Assembly: GCA_946616385.1 (NCBI GenBank)
Contig: CAMOIZ010000005.1
Span: 1-24,480, forward strand
Source: an uncultured Bacteroidales bacterium
Lineage (GTDB): Bacteria > Bacteroidota > Bacteroidia > Bacteroidales > UBA932
Direction: 5' to 3'
Length of the DNA stretch: 24,480 nt
A program made the translations under genes and the position numbers. Of the stretch, positions 15,440-23,029 are shown one piece after another (position 1 is the first letter of the stretch; every line of letters starts with the position of its first letter). The notes under the pieces were generated by a model. That model ran no database searches. It was given only the letters and a program-made list of their open reading frames with translations, and was not told the origin of the DNA.

Positions 15440-16040
15440 AGACCGAACTGCCGGCCACGAGAATAGAAGCTCCGGCATCGCGCAGCAAAGCGGCGTTTTC
15501 GGCATTGACTCCCCCGTCGACCTCTATGGGCGCATCGTTTCCCCTGCGCTCCAGTTCCGCTTTAAGAGCGGCAACCTTCCGGACGCTTTCCGGGATGAAT
15601 TTCTGCCCTCCGAATCCGGCGAATACCGACATGATAAGGAAGAAGTCCGCCTTTCCGATATAAGGGAAAAGACGCTCCACGGGAATGTCAGGATTGATTA
15701 CCAGGCCTGCCTTCATACCGTTTGCACGGATGTCGGCAAGGATCGCTTCACTGTCTTCCAGCGCAGCTTCCTGATGGAAACTCATCATGCTTACTCCGAG
15801 CTCGGCGCAGCGCTTTACCCATCTTTCAGGATGAACGACCATCAGATGTGCATCCATGGGAATGGTCGCAATCTTTGAAACAGCCTCCACTACGGGAAAA
15901 CCGAAGGAAATGTTGGGAACGAATGTGCCGTCCATGATGTCGAGATGGATAAGATCCGCGCAAGCGTTCAGCATGCGTATGTCTTTTCCGAGTTCGGCGA
16001 AGTCGGCCGAGAGTATAGATGGGGCTACTTGAAGTTGCAT
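15387..16040 (-). CDS. rpe: Ribulose-phosphate 3-epimerase
   Basis: This 217-residue TIM-barrel enzyme interconverts ribulose 5-phosphate and xylulose 5-phosphate in the pentose phosphate pathway. The metal-binding and catalytic set is complete: H32 and D34 in LIHLDIMDG (with D37), H65 in MDAHLMV, and D175 in IEVDGGVN. The phosphate loop GASILVAGSSVF is near the end. One conserved loop is unusual. The common VNPGFGGQ appears as VFAGFGGQ (about 139-146), so the Asn-Pro before the glycine-rich turn is replaced by Phe-Ala. The first 16 bases overlap the end of pepD, suggesting cotranscription from dnaA-pepD. The 3' end overlaps birA by 53 bp. Confidence 0.94.
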   Translation of the reverse strand: MQLQVAPSILSADFAELGKDIRMLNACADLIHLDIMDGTFVPNISFGFPVVEAVSKIATIPMDAHLMVVHPERWVKRCAELGVSMMSFHQEAALEDSEAILADIRANGMKAGLVINPDIPVERLFPYIGKADFFLIMSVFAGFGGQKFIPESVRKVAALKAELERRGNDAPIEVDGGVNAENAALLRDAGASILVAGSSVFKAENPAEAVSLLQNPR

Positions 16041-17440
16041 ACTACGTCGTCGAGAAGTTTAACGAATTTGTCCATAGAAGCGAGCTCCAGTTTTTCACCC
16101 GGAGCGTGTACTCCGCGCAGCGTTGGCCCGAAGGAAATCATATCGAGGTCCGGGAATTTCTCCAGGAAAAGGCCGCACTCGAGTCCGGCGTGAATTGCGA
16201 GAACGAGCGGACTCTGATTGAAAAGCTTTTTATATGATTTCACGCAAACCTGGAGGATATGTGATTTCAGATTGGGATTCCATCCGGGATACTTGCTGTA
16301 ACATTCAACTCCGGCTCCTGCATCCCTGAATACTCCGGCTACCTTCTCCACGAGGGCATCCAATTCCTCTACCACGCTGCTGCGCTGGCTGGTAGCAACT
16401 TTGATCGTATTGTCGTCGAGCATGAAGACGGCTGCGAGATTGGTGGAAGTCTGAACCAGACCTTCGATGTCCGGGCTCATCTTCTCTACGCCGTGCGGAC
16501 ATGCGGAAAGGGCCTTGAGAAGGGCTTTGGCAGTAGATGAATCTATGGCTTTGTCCGCCTTTGTCTCACAAACGCTGAAACAGAGATCGGGCTCGGTGTC
16601 GGCATACTCCGCTTTGACGCCGTTGCCGTATGCGCCGAAGCGGCCGGCGATTCCTATGGAATCCGGAGTGTAGATCACGGCCTTGCATTCGCGTGCGATG
16701 GCATTGGACTTGCCGCCGCCACAGAAACTGACGAGCTGGAATCCTGTTTCTCCGGCGAGGAAATCGGCCAGCAACTTCACGGTGTTGGCGCGGTGCTTGT
16801 TTATGTCGTCGCCGCTATGTCCGCCTATACCGCCTCCGATAGAGAGTTCAATGGCCTTCCCACCTTTGACGAGAGACTCTTTTTGATACTTGAACCATGC
16901 ATCGGTGTGCTCTCCGCCGGCGCAGCCGATAAACAACTGTCCTTCGTCTTCGGAATCGAGATTTATGAGAGTTTTGCCGGAGAAAAAGCCTTCCTTGAGC
17001 GCATTGGCCCCGTCCATGCCGGTTTCCTCCGAAATGGTGAACAGACTCTCGATGCGCCCGGCAGGAGATTTGCTCTCCATCAGGGCAAGGCATGCTGCCA
17101 CTCCGATTCCGTCATCTGCGCCGAGAGTGGTATTCTTTGCAATCATCCAACCGTCCTCGATTTCATACGGGATAGGTTCCTTGGAGAAATCGAACTCGAA
17201 GCCTGCATTCTTTTCGCAAACCATGTCCTGATGGGCCTGGAGCACGATAGTAGGCACATCTTCCTTTCCGGGAGACGCAGGTTTGATTATGAGCACATTG
17301 CCGATCTCGTCGGTCTTGCTTTCCAGACAATGTTCCCGGGCCCAATTGCAAAGAAAGGCCGTCATCGGGCCTTCGTGGCCGGATTCGCGGGGAATCCGGG
17401 TTATTTGCTTGAAAATTTCAAGTACGGATTCTGATGTCAT
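16025..17440 (-). CDS. pepD: Aminoacyl-histidine dipeptidase (M20, PepD-like)
   Basis: This 471-residue cytosolic M20 metallopeptidase is of the PepD/PepV-like nonspecific dipeptidase group, which cleaves Xaa-His and other dipeptides. Zinc and catalytic residues are visible: H70 and D72 in LQAHQDMV, D109 in TTLGADDGIG, catalytic E138 and metal-binding E139 in SEETGMDGA, and D162 in NLDSED. The last histidine is in LAIHAGLECGLF near residue 435. The dimerisation or lid insert starts around GGGIGGHSGDDINKHRAN. Length is typical and no signal peptide is present. It starts 16 bp after the dnaA stop on the same strand, and its 3' end overlaps rpe by 16 bp. It is therefore likely part of a dnaA-pepD-rpe transcript. 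Confidence 0.94.
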   Translation of the reverse strand: MTSESVLEIFKQITRIPRESGHEGPMTAFLCNWAREHCLESKTDEIGNVLIIKPASPGKEDVPTIVLQAHQDMVCEKNAGFEFDFSKEPIPYEIEDGWMIAKNTTLGADDGIGVAACLALMESKSPAGRIESLFTISEETGMDGANALKEGFFSGKTLINLDSEDEGQLFIGCAGGEHTDAWFKYQKESLVKGGKAIELSIGGGIGGHSGDDINKHRANTVKLLADFLAGETGFQLVSFCGGGKSNAIARECKAVIYTPDSIGIAGRFGAYGNGVKAEYADTEPDLCFSVCETKADKAIDSSTAKALLKALSACPHGVEKMSPDIEGLVQTSTNLAAVFMLDDNTIKVATSQRSSVVEELDALVEKVAGVFRDAGAGVECYSKYPGWNPNLKSHILQVCVKSYKKLFNQSPLVLAIHAGLECGLFLEKFPDLDMISFGPTLRGVHAPGEKLELASMDKFVKLLDDVVCNFK

Positions 17441-17456
17441 ATAATAATGTTTTTGA

Positions 17457-18884
17457 TTATCTGCCGGATGGTGAAAGCATCAGCTCAAGATCCCCGACGT
17501 ACTTCCTGAAGGTCTTGTCGGTGTGCATGAGGTCTGTGACCGTAGCGCAGGCATGAAGCACCGTGGCATGGTCTTTCCCGCCAGTCTCCGCTCCGATCGT
17601 AGAAAGGGAGCAGTTGGTAATCAGGTTCCTGCACAGATACATGGATATCTGACGGGCCTGGACAATCTGGCGCTTGCGTGAGAGCGAAAGCAGATTGTCG
17701 CGTGTGATGTTGAAATAATCGCAGACAGCCTTCTGCACTTTGTCGATGGTGATGTTGCTGATGGTGTTCCCGACGATCTTGCGGGTAACCCGTGATGCAA
17801 GTTCGATCGAGTTCTCCTCTTTGGAGAGCGCGGAATATGCGGCTACCGAAATGAGCGCACCTTCCAGTTCGCGGAAATTCGTCTGGATGTTGGATGCGAG
17901 ATACTCGAGCACGTCTTCCCCTATGTTCATGCCCTCGCGGAACGCCCTGGCCTTGAGCATGGCAAGGCGGGTTTCATAGTCGGGAGCGGTAAGTTCCACC
18001 GAAAGGCCCCATTTGAAGCGCGAAAGCAGGCGCTCCTCGAAATTCTGGAGCTCGGCCGGCGACCTGTCCGATGTGAGAATCAGCTGCTTGGAATTCTGGT
18101 GCAGATGATTGAACACATTGAAGAATGCAGTCTGGTTGCCCTGCCCCACGAGATCCTGGATGTCGTCGATGATGAGAACATCGATCTTCATGTAATAAGC
18201 CAGGAAATCGGTAAGCTTGTTGCGCACGAAAACGGCATCCATATATTGAGTCTTGAACTCATTGCCGGTTACGTAGAGTACGACCAGGTCGGGATACTTC
18301 TCCTTGATGGCAAGTCCGATTGCATTGGCCACGTGGGTTTTGCCCAGACCGGGACCTCCGAAAATGAACAGAGGATTGAACGGAGTCTTTCCTGGGTTGC
18401 GGGAAATGTCGGTCCCTGCCGTGATGGCAAGACGGTTGCAGTCGCCGGATACCAGATTCTCGAAGTTGTATACGGGAAGAAGCCTGGGATCTATCTGTAT
18501 CTTCTGCAGTCCGGGATAAACGAAGGGGCCGGGGTTGCCCGAAGGCTGATAACTGCTGATGTTGACAGACTTGTTTACAGGAGGGTTCCCGGGGCCTTCC
18601 GGCAGGCGCATGGGCTGCTGGTTGCTGACCGGACGGATCAGGTAGTTCAACTTGGCGTCGGCACCTATCGCCCGCTTCAAAGTTTTCTTGATGACATCGA
18701 GATATGACTCCTCAAGATATTCGCGGAAAAAATCGGAGGGAACCTCTACGGTAAGCGTGGAATCTACAAGGGAAACAGGCCTGATTTTCTTGAACCAGGT
18801 CTCAAACTGTTGGGGTTCAACTATCTGCGCAATGATACGCAGACAGTCGTTCCAACGGTCGATGTGTTTTCCTATATTTTCCAT
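17457..18884 (-). CDS. dnaA: Chromosomal replication initiator protein DnaA
   Basis: This 475-residue DnaA binds origin DnaA boxes and opens the duplex. Domain I is at about 1-75 (WNDCLRIIAQIVEPQQFETWF), followed by a proline- and asparagine-rich linker (about 85-125). The AAA+ domain carries Walker A GGPGLGKT (176-183), Walker B VLIIDDIQ (236-243) and an arginine-finger region ERLLSRFKWGL (284-294). Domain IV (about 375-475) has LSRKRQIVQARQISMYL and the signature GKDHATVLHAC (436-446). All parts are intact. The gene reads leftward after an AT-rich gap of about 200 bp downstream of the amidase terminator, so its promoter should lie in that gap. I found no exact -7 box there. The nearest is CATTTTTG, one mismatch, at 18905-18898 on the minus strand. 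Confidence 0.97.
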   Translation of the reverse strand: MENIGKHIDRWNDCLRIIAQIVEPQQFETWFKKIRPVSLVDSTLTVEVPSDFFREYLEESYLDVIKKTLKRAIGADAKLNYLIRPVSNQQPMRLPEGPGNPPVNKSVNISSYQPSGNPGPFVYPGLQKIQIDPRLLPVYNFENLVSGDCNRLAITAGTDISRNPGKTPFNPLFIFGGPGLGKTHVANAIGLAIKEKYPDLVVLYVTGNEFKTQYMDAVFVRNKLTDFLAYYMKIDVLIIDDIQDLVGQGNQTAFFNVFNHLHQNSKQLILTSDRSPAELQNFEERLLSRFKWGLSVELTAPDYETRLAMLKARAFREGMNIGEDVLEYLASNIQTNFRELEGALISVAAYSALSKEENSIELASRVTRKIVGNTISNITIDKVQKAVCDYFNITRDNLLSLSRKRQIVQARQISMYLCRNLITNCSLSTIGAETGGKDHATVLHACATVTDLMHTDKTFRKYVGDLELMLSPSGR

Positions 18885-19036
18885 ACGATTTACTGTGCAA
18901 AAATGGTTAAAAAAAAATGAGAAAAAACTTTTTTAACTATTGCTTTTTAATTTTTTATGTCTTATATAAAAAGAGGGGGGAGGCAAAAAATCCTTTTGAT
19001 TCATTGCTTTGAGAATCAACAATTTAGCGTGCGCTT
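18885..19036. other. AT-rich intergenic region upstream of dnaA with two inverted repeats
   Basis: This is the longest non-coding stretch in the window. It contains long A and T runs, a six-G run near 18975-18980 and two perfect dyads. One is GTTAAAAAA/TTTTTTAAC (9 bp arms, 14-bp spacer, 18906-18937), and the other is TTGATTC/GAATCAA (7 bp arms, 10-bp spacer, 18996-19019). No exact DnaA box (TTATnCACA) is present. The closest is TGTGCAAAA at 18894-18902, with one mismatch on the reverse orientation. It must hold the dnaA promoter. An origin role is possible because of position and AT content, but it is not supported by boxes. Confidence 0.45.
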
Positions 19037-19063
19037 AAAAAATTAAAAACCCCTTTGCAGGGG
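19037..19063 (-). terminator. Intrinsic terminator of the amidase gene
   Basis: On the minus strand a hairpin CCCCT-GCAA-AGGGG (19063 down to 19050) is followed directly by a T-rich run TTTTTAATTTTTT (19049 down to 19037). It sits 17 bases beyond the amidase stop at 19081 and separates that gene from dnaA. It is the only clear intrinsic terminator in the window. Confidence 0.8.
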
Positions 19064-19080
19064 CCTCTGAAAGTGCTACC

Positions 19081-20163
19081 TCATTTGAAGCGGCTGACGC
19101 CTTCGGCCGTGAGTTTCACCATGAAAGATCCGGGGTATTTATCTTTAATCTTTACGTTGGCCTTGCGGGCCTCATCTTCCGACTCCGAAATCCCTATTAT
19201 ATATTTATTGAGAGAGCCGATATTGACTACCACGGGATCGTATCCCAGGAACATGGGATCTTTCGGATCCACGTTCTTGCTGCTCGCAAAAATCTGGGTG
19301 CCATAACGGACTGTGGTGACGGGCGGCTGCTCCGGCGCTTTGGGTTCCTCTGTTTTGTTCTGTCCGAGGTCGATGCTGCTGTCGTAGACTGCTTTGTATT
19401 CCTTGAATGCCTCAAACAGCCTGTCGGCGATCTTGTCTCTTTGCGCATCCTGTTTCAGAACGGCCAGGTCTGTCTGATTCGAGATGAATCCTAGTTCGAC
19501 AAGAACCGAAGGCATGGCCGTCTTCCAAAGAACATAGAAAGGATTCTGCCAGATGCCCCTGTCGGCTTTGATAGGCCCGCCCTTGAGTTTTTCGGAAATG
19601 ATGGACGCAACCAGAAGGCTCTGTTCCAGATATGCATTCTGCATCAGACTCATGAAAATGTACGATTGCTCGTCCGAAGGGTCGAATCCCTGATACTTGG
19701 TGGAGTAATCGTCTTCGAGCAGAATCACCGAGTTCTCCCTTTTGACGACGTCCCTGTTGTATGCGAAAAGGTCTCTGTTCTTGTCGGAAGATTTGCCGAG
19801 AATGTGAACGGAATATCCGTTGGGCGAAGTCGAGACGCTGGAATTGATATGGATGGAGATGAAGAGGTTGGCCCCGGCCTTGTTGGCGATCGCGGCCCTG
19901 TCGCGCAGTTCAACGAACTTGTCGGAAGAGCGTGTCATGACAACCTTCACGTCGGGATATTCGTTGCGGATCCTTTCGGCAAGTTTGCCGGCTATTGAAA
20001 GCGTAAAGGTCTTTTCGTAAGATTTTTTGTCTTTGCTGACCGCACCTGCATCTTTTCCGCCGTGGCCTGCATCTATGACTACGGTACGAAGTTTGAGGTC
20101 TTCCGCCCGGAGCGGCATAAGCCCCAGCATCAAAGAAAGAAATATGCAGATTGCGTGTTTCAG
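19081..20163 (-). CDS. N-acetylmuramoyl-L-alanine amidase (Amidase_3) with SPOR-like C-terminus
   Basis: This zinc amidase cleaves the amide bond between MurNAc and the stem peptide of peptidoglycan. The Amidase_3 ligands are all present. Numbered from a CTG start they are H34 in IDAGHGG, E50 in SYEKTF, H105 in ISIHINS and catalytic E223 in LVELGFISN. The last 80 or so residues (TVRYGTQIFASS to SFMVKL) look like a SPOR-type peptidoglycan-binding domain. Start choice is the difficulty. The first usual starts (TTG at 20133, ATG at 20130) leave no export signal. The open frame continues upstream to a CTG at 20163, which yields a classic signal peptide: K-H, then AICIFLSLMLGLMPL, then RA before ED. 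A promoter box 26 bases upstream agrees with this. The protein would then have 360 residues. Confidence 0.9.
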   Translation of the reverse strand: MKHAICIFLSLMLGLMPLRAEDLKLRTVVIDAGHGGKDAGAVSKDKKSYEKTFTLSIAGKLAERIRNEYPDVKVVMTRSSDKFVELRDRAAIANKAGANLFISIHINSSVSTSPNGYSVHILGKSSDKNRDLFAYNRDVVKRENSVILLEDDYSTKYQGFDPSDEQSYIFMSLMQNAYLEQSLLVASIISEKLKGGPIKADRGIWQNPFYVLWKTAMPSVLVELGFISNQTDLAVLKQDAQRDKIADRLFEAFKEYKAVYDSSIDLGQNKTEEPKAPEQPPVTTVRYGTQIFASSKNVDPKDPMFLGYDPVVVNIGSLNKYIIGISESEDEARKANVKIKDKYPGSFMVKLTAEGVSRFK

Positions 20164-20181
20164 AAATAAATCTTAATTTTG
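20151..20181 (+). promoter_or_regulatory. Candidate promoter for lptD
   Basis: TAATTTTG at 20174-20181 matches TAnnTTTG. ATTG at 20150-20153 gives a partial -33 element with about 20 bp between them, which is near-ideal spacing. Transcription would begin near 20187. That excludes the TTG at 20151 as start codon and favours the TTG at 20205. Confidence 0.55.
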
Positions 20182-20188
20182 TACCTTG

Positions 20189-20196
20189 CAAATTTA
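20189..20196 (-). promoter_or_regulatory. Candidate -7 box for the amidase gene
   Basis: Read on the minus strand this is TAAATTTG, matching TAnnTTTG. Transcription would start near 20183, about 20 nt before the proposed CTG start at 20163. It faces the lptD box with 7 bp between them. No -33 TTTG is seen at the expected distance. Confidence 0.5.
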
Positions 20197-20204
20197 GAAA
20201 AAAA

Positions 20205-22940
20205 TTGCAATCGAGGAAAATTAAATACCTGTTTCTTGCTGTGATCATCATGATTGCAGCCATGCACGACTTGAACGCACAGAGGCCGAGGCGTTCCAGG
20301 CAGCCGCTGTTTTCAAGTCAGGTGGCAGAAAAGAAAGTGGTTCTCCCCGACTCTCTCGAACTTGCCCGCAGGGATTCTATCCGAATCGCCGATTCCCTTT
20401 TCAGAGTCGATTCCGCCGCGCTCATGAAGCAATCTTCCCTCGGTGCGCCGGCATTCTCCGCAGCCCGGGACTCAGTGATAGAGAGTTTCGTGGACGGGCA
20501 GCGTATGATCCATTACTACGGCGACGTTAAAGTGACGTACCAGAATATGGAACTTACGGCGGAGCGCATGGACTATGACGTCAACACCGGCACCGTGCAT
20601 GCCTATGGGGTATATGACTCGCTGCTTGCCGACTGGAAAGGACGGCCTGTCATGACGGAGGGTGGCAAGGTGTATAATATGGAAGAGTTGCGCTACAACT
20701 TCAACACCCGCAAGGCACGTATCAAGAATATGGTGACCAACGAAGATGAAGGAATACTCCATGGACGCAACATAAAGATGATGCCCGACAAGTCGATCAA
20801 CATCACTAACGGAAAGTATACCGTCTGCGACCACGAAGAGCCGCATTACTACCTGCAGCTCACTGCCGCCAGGGTTGTCACCGAACCGAGCCAGAAAATA
20901 GTGTTCGGCCCCGCTTATGTGGTGATTGAAGACGTCAAGGTATATCCCCTGGTCCTTCCGTTCGGCTTCGTGCCAAAGAGACCGAAGAGAGCAACGGGAA
21001 TTCTTTTCCCTACCTTCGGAGAAGAAACTGCGCGTGGTTTCTACATGAAAGATCTGGGAATGTATTTCGTGTTCGGCGATTATCTCGACCTGTCCGCCAC
21101 CGGCGACTACTACACACTTGGATCCTGGGCGGTGGACCTTAATTCCAGATACAAGGTCAATTACAAGTTCAACGGATCCCTTTCGCTCACATACTCCGAC
21201 GACCGCACAGGAGAAAAAGGCAGCGCGGACTATTCCCAGAGTACGAACTTCGGAATACGCTGGTCTCATTCCCAGGATTCCAAGGCACATCCCGGAATGA
21301 ATTTCAGCGCTTCCGTCAATTTTTCGAGCCCTAGCAACAATAAATACAACTCGCACTCCGTGAACGAGGCACTGCAGAACCAGGCTTCGTCGTCCATCTC
21401 CTTCTCAAAGAGTTTCGGAGGCAAGGCCACCATCTCGCTGAATGCCCTTCACTCCCAGAATTCCCGTGACAGTTCTTATGCCTTCACCCTTCCGAACCTG
21501 ACTTTCTCGGTAGCGACATTCTATCCTTTCAAGCGAAAGAACCGGGTAGGCAAGGAGAAGATTTACGAGAAATTGTCGTTGTCGTACAATACCACCCTGC
21601 AGAACAAGATCAATTTCAAGGCTTCGGAATTCATGCAGGACGGCTTTTTCGACAAGTTCCAGAACGGCATGACACATAATTTCAGCATCGGACTTCCGAG
21701 CTTCAGCCTGTTCAAGTATATCAATTTCTCCCCTTCCGTCAGCTACGGACAGAACTGGTTCTTCCGCACGAACGAGGCGCGTTATGACGAAGAGCAGGGC
21801 AAGGTGGTCATGGAACTCAGCGATGCCTTCTCGCATCTTGGAATCACCCAGACCTATTCCGGAGCTGTTTCCGCAAGCACTCGTCTTTATGGCATGTACA
21901 ACTTCGGCAAGTACCACAGGGTCCAGGCGATCAGGCACGTAGTTTCGCCCTCTTTCTCGCTCTCGCTGAGCCCGAATCTGGCGACCAAGGCAAATGGCTA
22001 CAGGACACTCACCTATGTCGATTCCAACAACGAAATCAAGACTTACGAATACAATATCTACAGCGGGCAGATGTACTCTCCTCCCGGAAAGGGCAGGTCC
22101 GCCACCGCAAGCTTCCAGATAGGAAACAATCTTGAAGCGAAAGTCCGCGATTTCGCCGACACCACCGGCACCGGCACAAAGAAGGTCAAGCTGATCGACC
22201 AGCTAAGCATAAGGTCAGGTTACAATTTCCTCGCAGACTCCCTGCGGCTGAACACCATAAGCATGTCGATGTCCACCTCCCTGTTCGGTAAGGTGAGCAT
22301 CAGTGCCAGCGCCAACTTCGACCCTTATGGAGTGGATTCCAAGGGCAGGAGGTACAATGAATGGGCAGTTAATCTCGGGCAGGGCCTGGCACGTTTCACC
22401 AATGCTTCCGCCTCTCTTTCCTATTCGATTTCCGGCAAGGGCGCCATCAAGGGTAACGACGGCAGCAAGGACAGCGGTGGAAGCAGTTCGGACAATCCGG
22501 CCAGTTACTATCATCGCATCTACACACATCCTTACACCGGAGAATACATCCCCGGAGGCTGGCTCTATTATACGAATCCCAACGTGCCTTGGTCGGCGAA
22601 CTTCAGCTATACATTCAGTTGCAACAGACGCTGGTCGTACAATTCCGGGACGCAGAGTCTCAACGTCAAAAACGATATTACCCAGACATTGAGGATAAAC
22701 GGCAATATCCGTCTCACTCCCAAAATGAATATCAATGCCAGCTCCGGCTACGACTTCCAGGCAAAGAAAATGACCCCTTCGCAGCTTTCCGCTACCTACG
22801 ACATGCATTGTTTCAATATATCCGTCAGCTGGGTTCCTTCGGGTCAGTGGCAGTCCTACAGTTTCCGCATCCAGGCAAATGCAGCCGCTCTTGCCGACCT
22901 GCTGCGTTTCAAGAAGAGCAGCAGTTTCTGGGATAATTGA
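20205..22940 (+). CDS. lptD: LPS assembly outer-membrane protein LptD
   Basis: This is a large outer-membrane beta-barrel that, with LptE, inserts lipopolysaccharide or lipooligosaccharide into the outer leaflet. From the TTG at 20205 it has 911 residues. The signal peptide (QSRKIKY, hydrophobic core, then DLNAQ) is cleaved after about residue 26. Residues about 100-240 form the OstA/LptA-like slide: IHYYGDVKVTYQNMELTAER, YNFNTRKARIKNM and a TVCDHEEPHYYL block. The remainder is a long series of amphipathic strands ending in RFKKSSSFWDN. The open frame reaches back to a TTG at 20151, but a promoter box at 20174-20181 lies between, and only the 20205 start puts the charged residues at the front of a normal signal. 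The first in-frame ATG (20250) would destroy the signal. It is divergent from the amidase gene. Confidence 0.92.
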   Translation: MQSRKIKYLFLAVIIMIAAMHDLNAQRPRRSRQPLFSSQVAEKKVVLPDSLELARRDSIRIADSLFRVDSAALMKQSSLGAPAFSAARDSVIESFVDGQRMIHYYGDVKVTYQNMELTAERMDYDVNTGTVHAYGVYDSLLADWKGRPVMTEGGKVYNMEELRYNFNTRKARIKNMVTNEDEGILHGRNIKMMPDKSINITNGKYTVCDHEEPHYYLQLTAARVVTEPSQKIVFGPAYVVIEDVKVYPLVLPFGFVPKRPKRATGILFPTFGEETARGFYMKDLGMYFVFGDYLDLSATGDYYTLGSWAVDLNSRYKVNYKFNGSLSLTYSDDRTGEKGSADYSQSTNFGIRWSHSQDSKAHPGMNFSASVNFSSPSNNKYNSHSVNEALQNQASSSISFSKSFGGKATISLNALHSQNSRDSSYAFTLPNLTFSVATFYPFKRKNRVGKEKIYEKLSLSYNTTLQNKINFKASEFMQDGFFDKFQNGMTHNFSIGLPSFSLFKYINFSPSVSYGQNWFFRTNEARYDEEQGKVVMELSDAFSHLGITQTYSGAVSASTRLYGMYNFGKYHRVQAIRHVVSPSFSLSLSPNLATKANGYRTLTYVDSNNEIKTYEYNIYSGQMYSPPGKGRSATASFQIGNNLEAKVRDFADTTGTGTKKVKLIDQLSIRSGYNFLADSLRLNTISMSMSTSLFGKVSISASANFDPYGVDSKGRRYNEWAVNLGQGLARFTNASASLSYSISGKGAIKGNDGSKDSGGSSSDNPASYYHRIYTHPYTGEYIPGGWLYYTNPNVPWSANFSYTFSCNRRWSYNSGTQSLNVKNDITQTLRINGNIRLTPKMNINASSGYDFQAKKMTPSQLSATYDMHCFNISVSWVPSGQWQSYSFRIQANAAALADLLRFKKSSSFWDN

Positions 22941-22946
22941 TTTTAT

Positions 22947-22977
22947 TTTGCAGTTCTCTGCATTTTTGTTATCTTTG
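22947..22977 (+). promoter_or_regulatory. Bacteroidota-type promoter of rho
   Basis: TTTG (22947-22950) and TATCTTTG (22970-22977) are separated by 19 bp, an exact match to the Bacteroidota primary sigma consensus. This is the best promoter in the window. Transcription should begin near 22983, giving a leader of about 47 nt before the rho ATG at 23030. Confidence 0.8.
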
Positions 22978-22989
22978 CAATATCAATCG

Positions 22990-23013
22990 AAGCAAGCCGT
23001 ATCCGGCAAGCTT
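22990..23013 (+). promoter_or_regulatory. Leader hairpin in the rho 5' untranslated region
   Basis: A perfectly symmetrical stem-loop: AAGC pairs with GCTT, an AA/AA internal loop follows, then GCCG pairs with CGGC around the tetraloop TATC. It begins within about 10 nt of the predicted transcription start and ends 16 nt before the ATG, leaving an AU-rich single-stranded stretch at the ribosome site. It may stabilise the 5' end or take part in control of rho. No T-run follows, so it is not a terminator. Confidence 0.5.
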
Positions 23014-23029
23014 AATTAATATTTCATTT

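Noticed and set aside
18894..18902. A possible DnaA box (TGTGCAAAA) next to dnaA
   Set aside because: It has one mismatch to the reverse consensus and stands alone. A single weak site is expected by chance in AT-rich DNA, so no origin is annotated.
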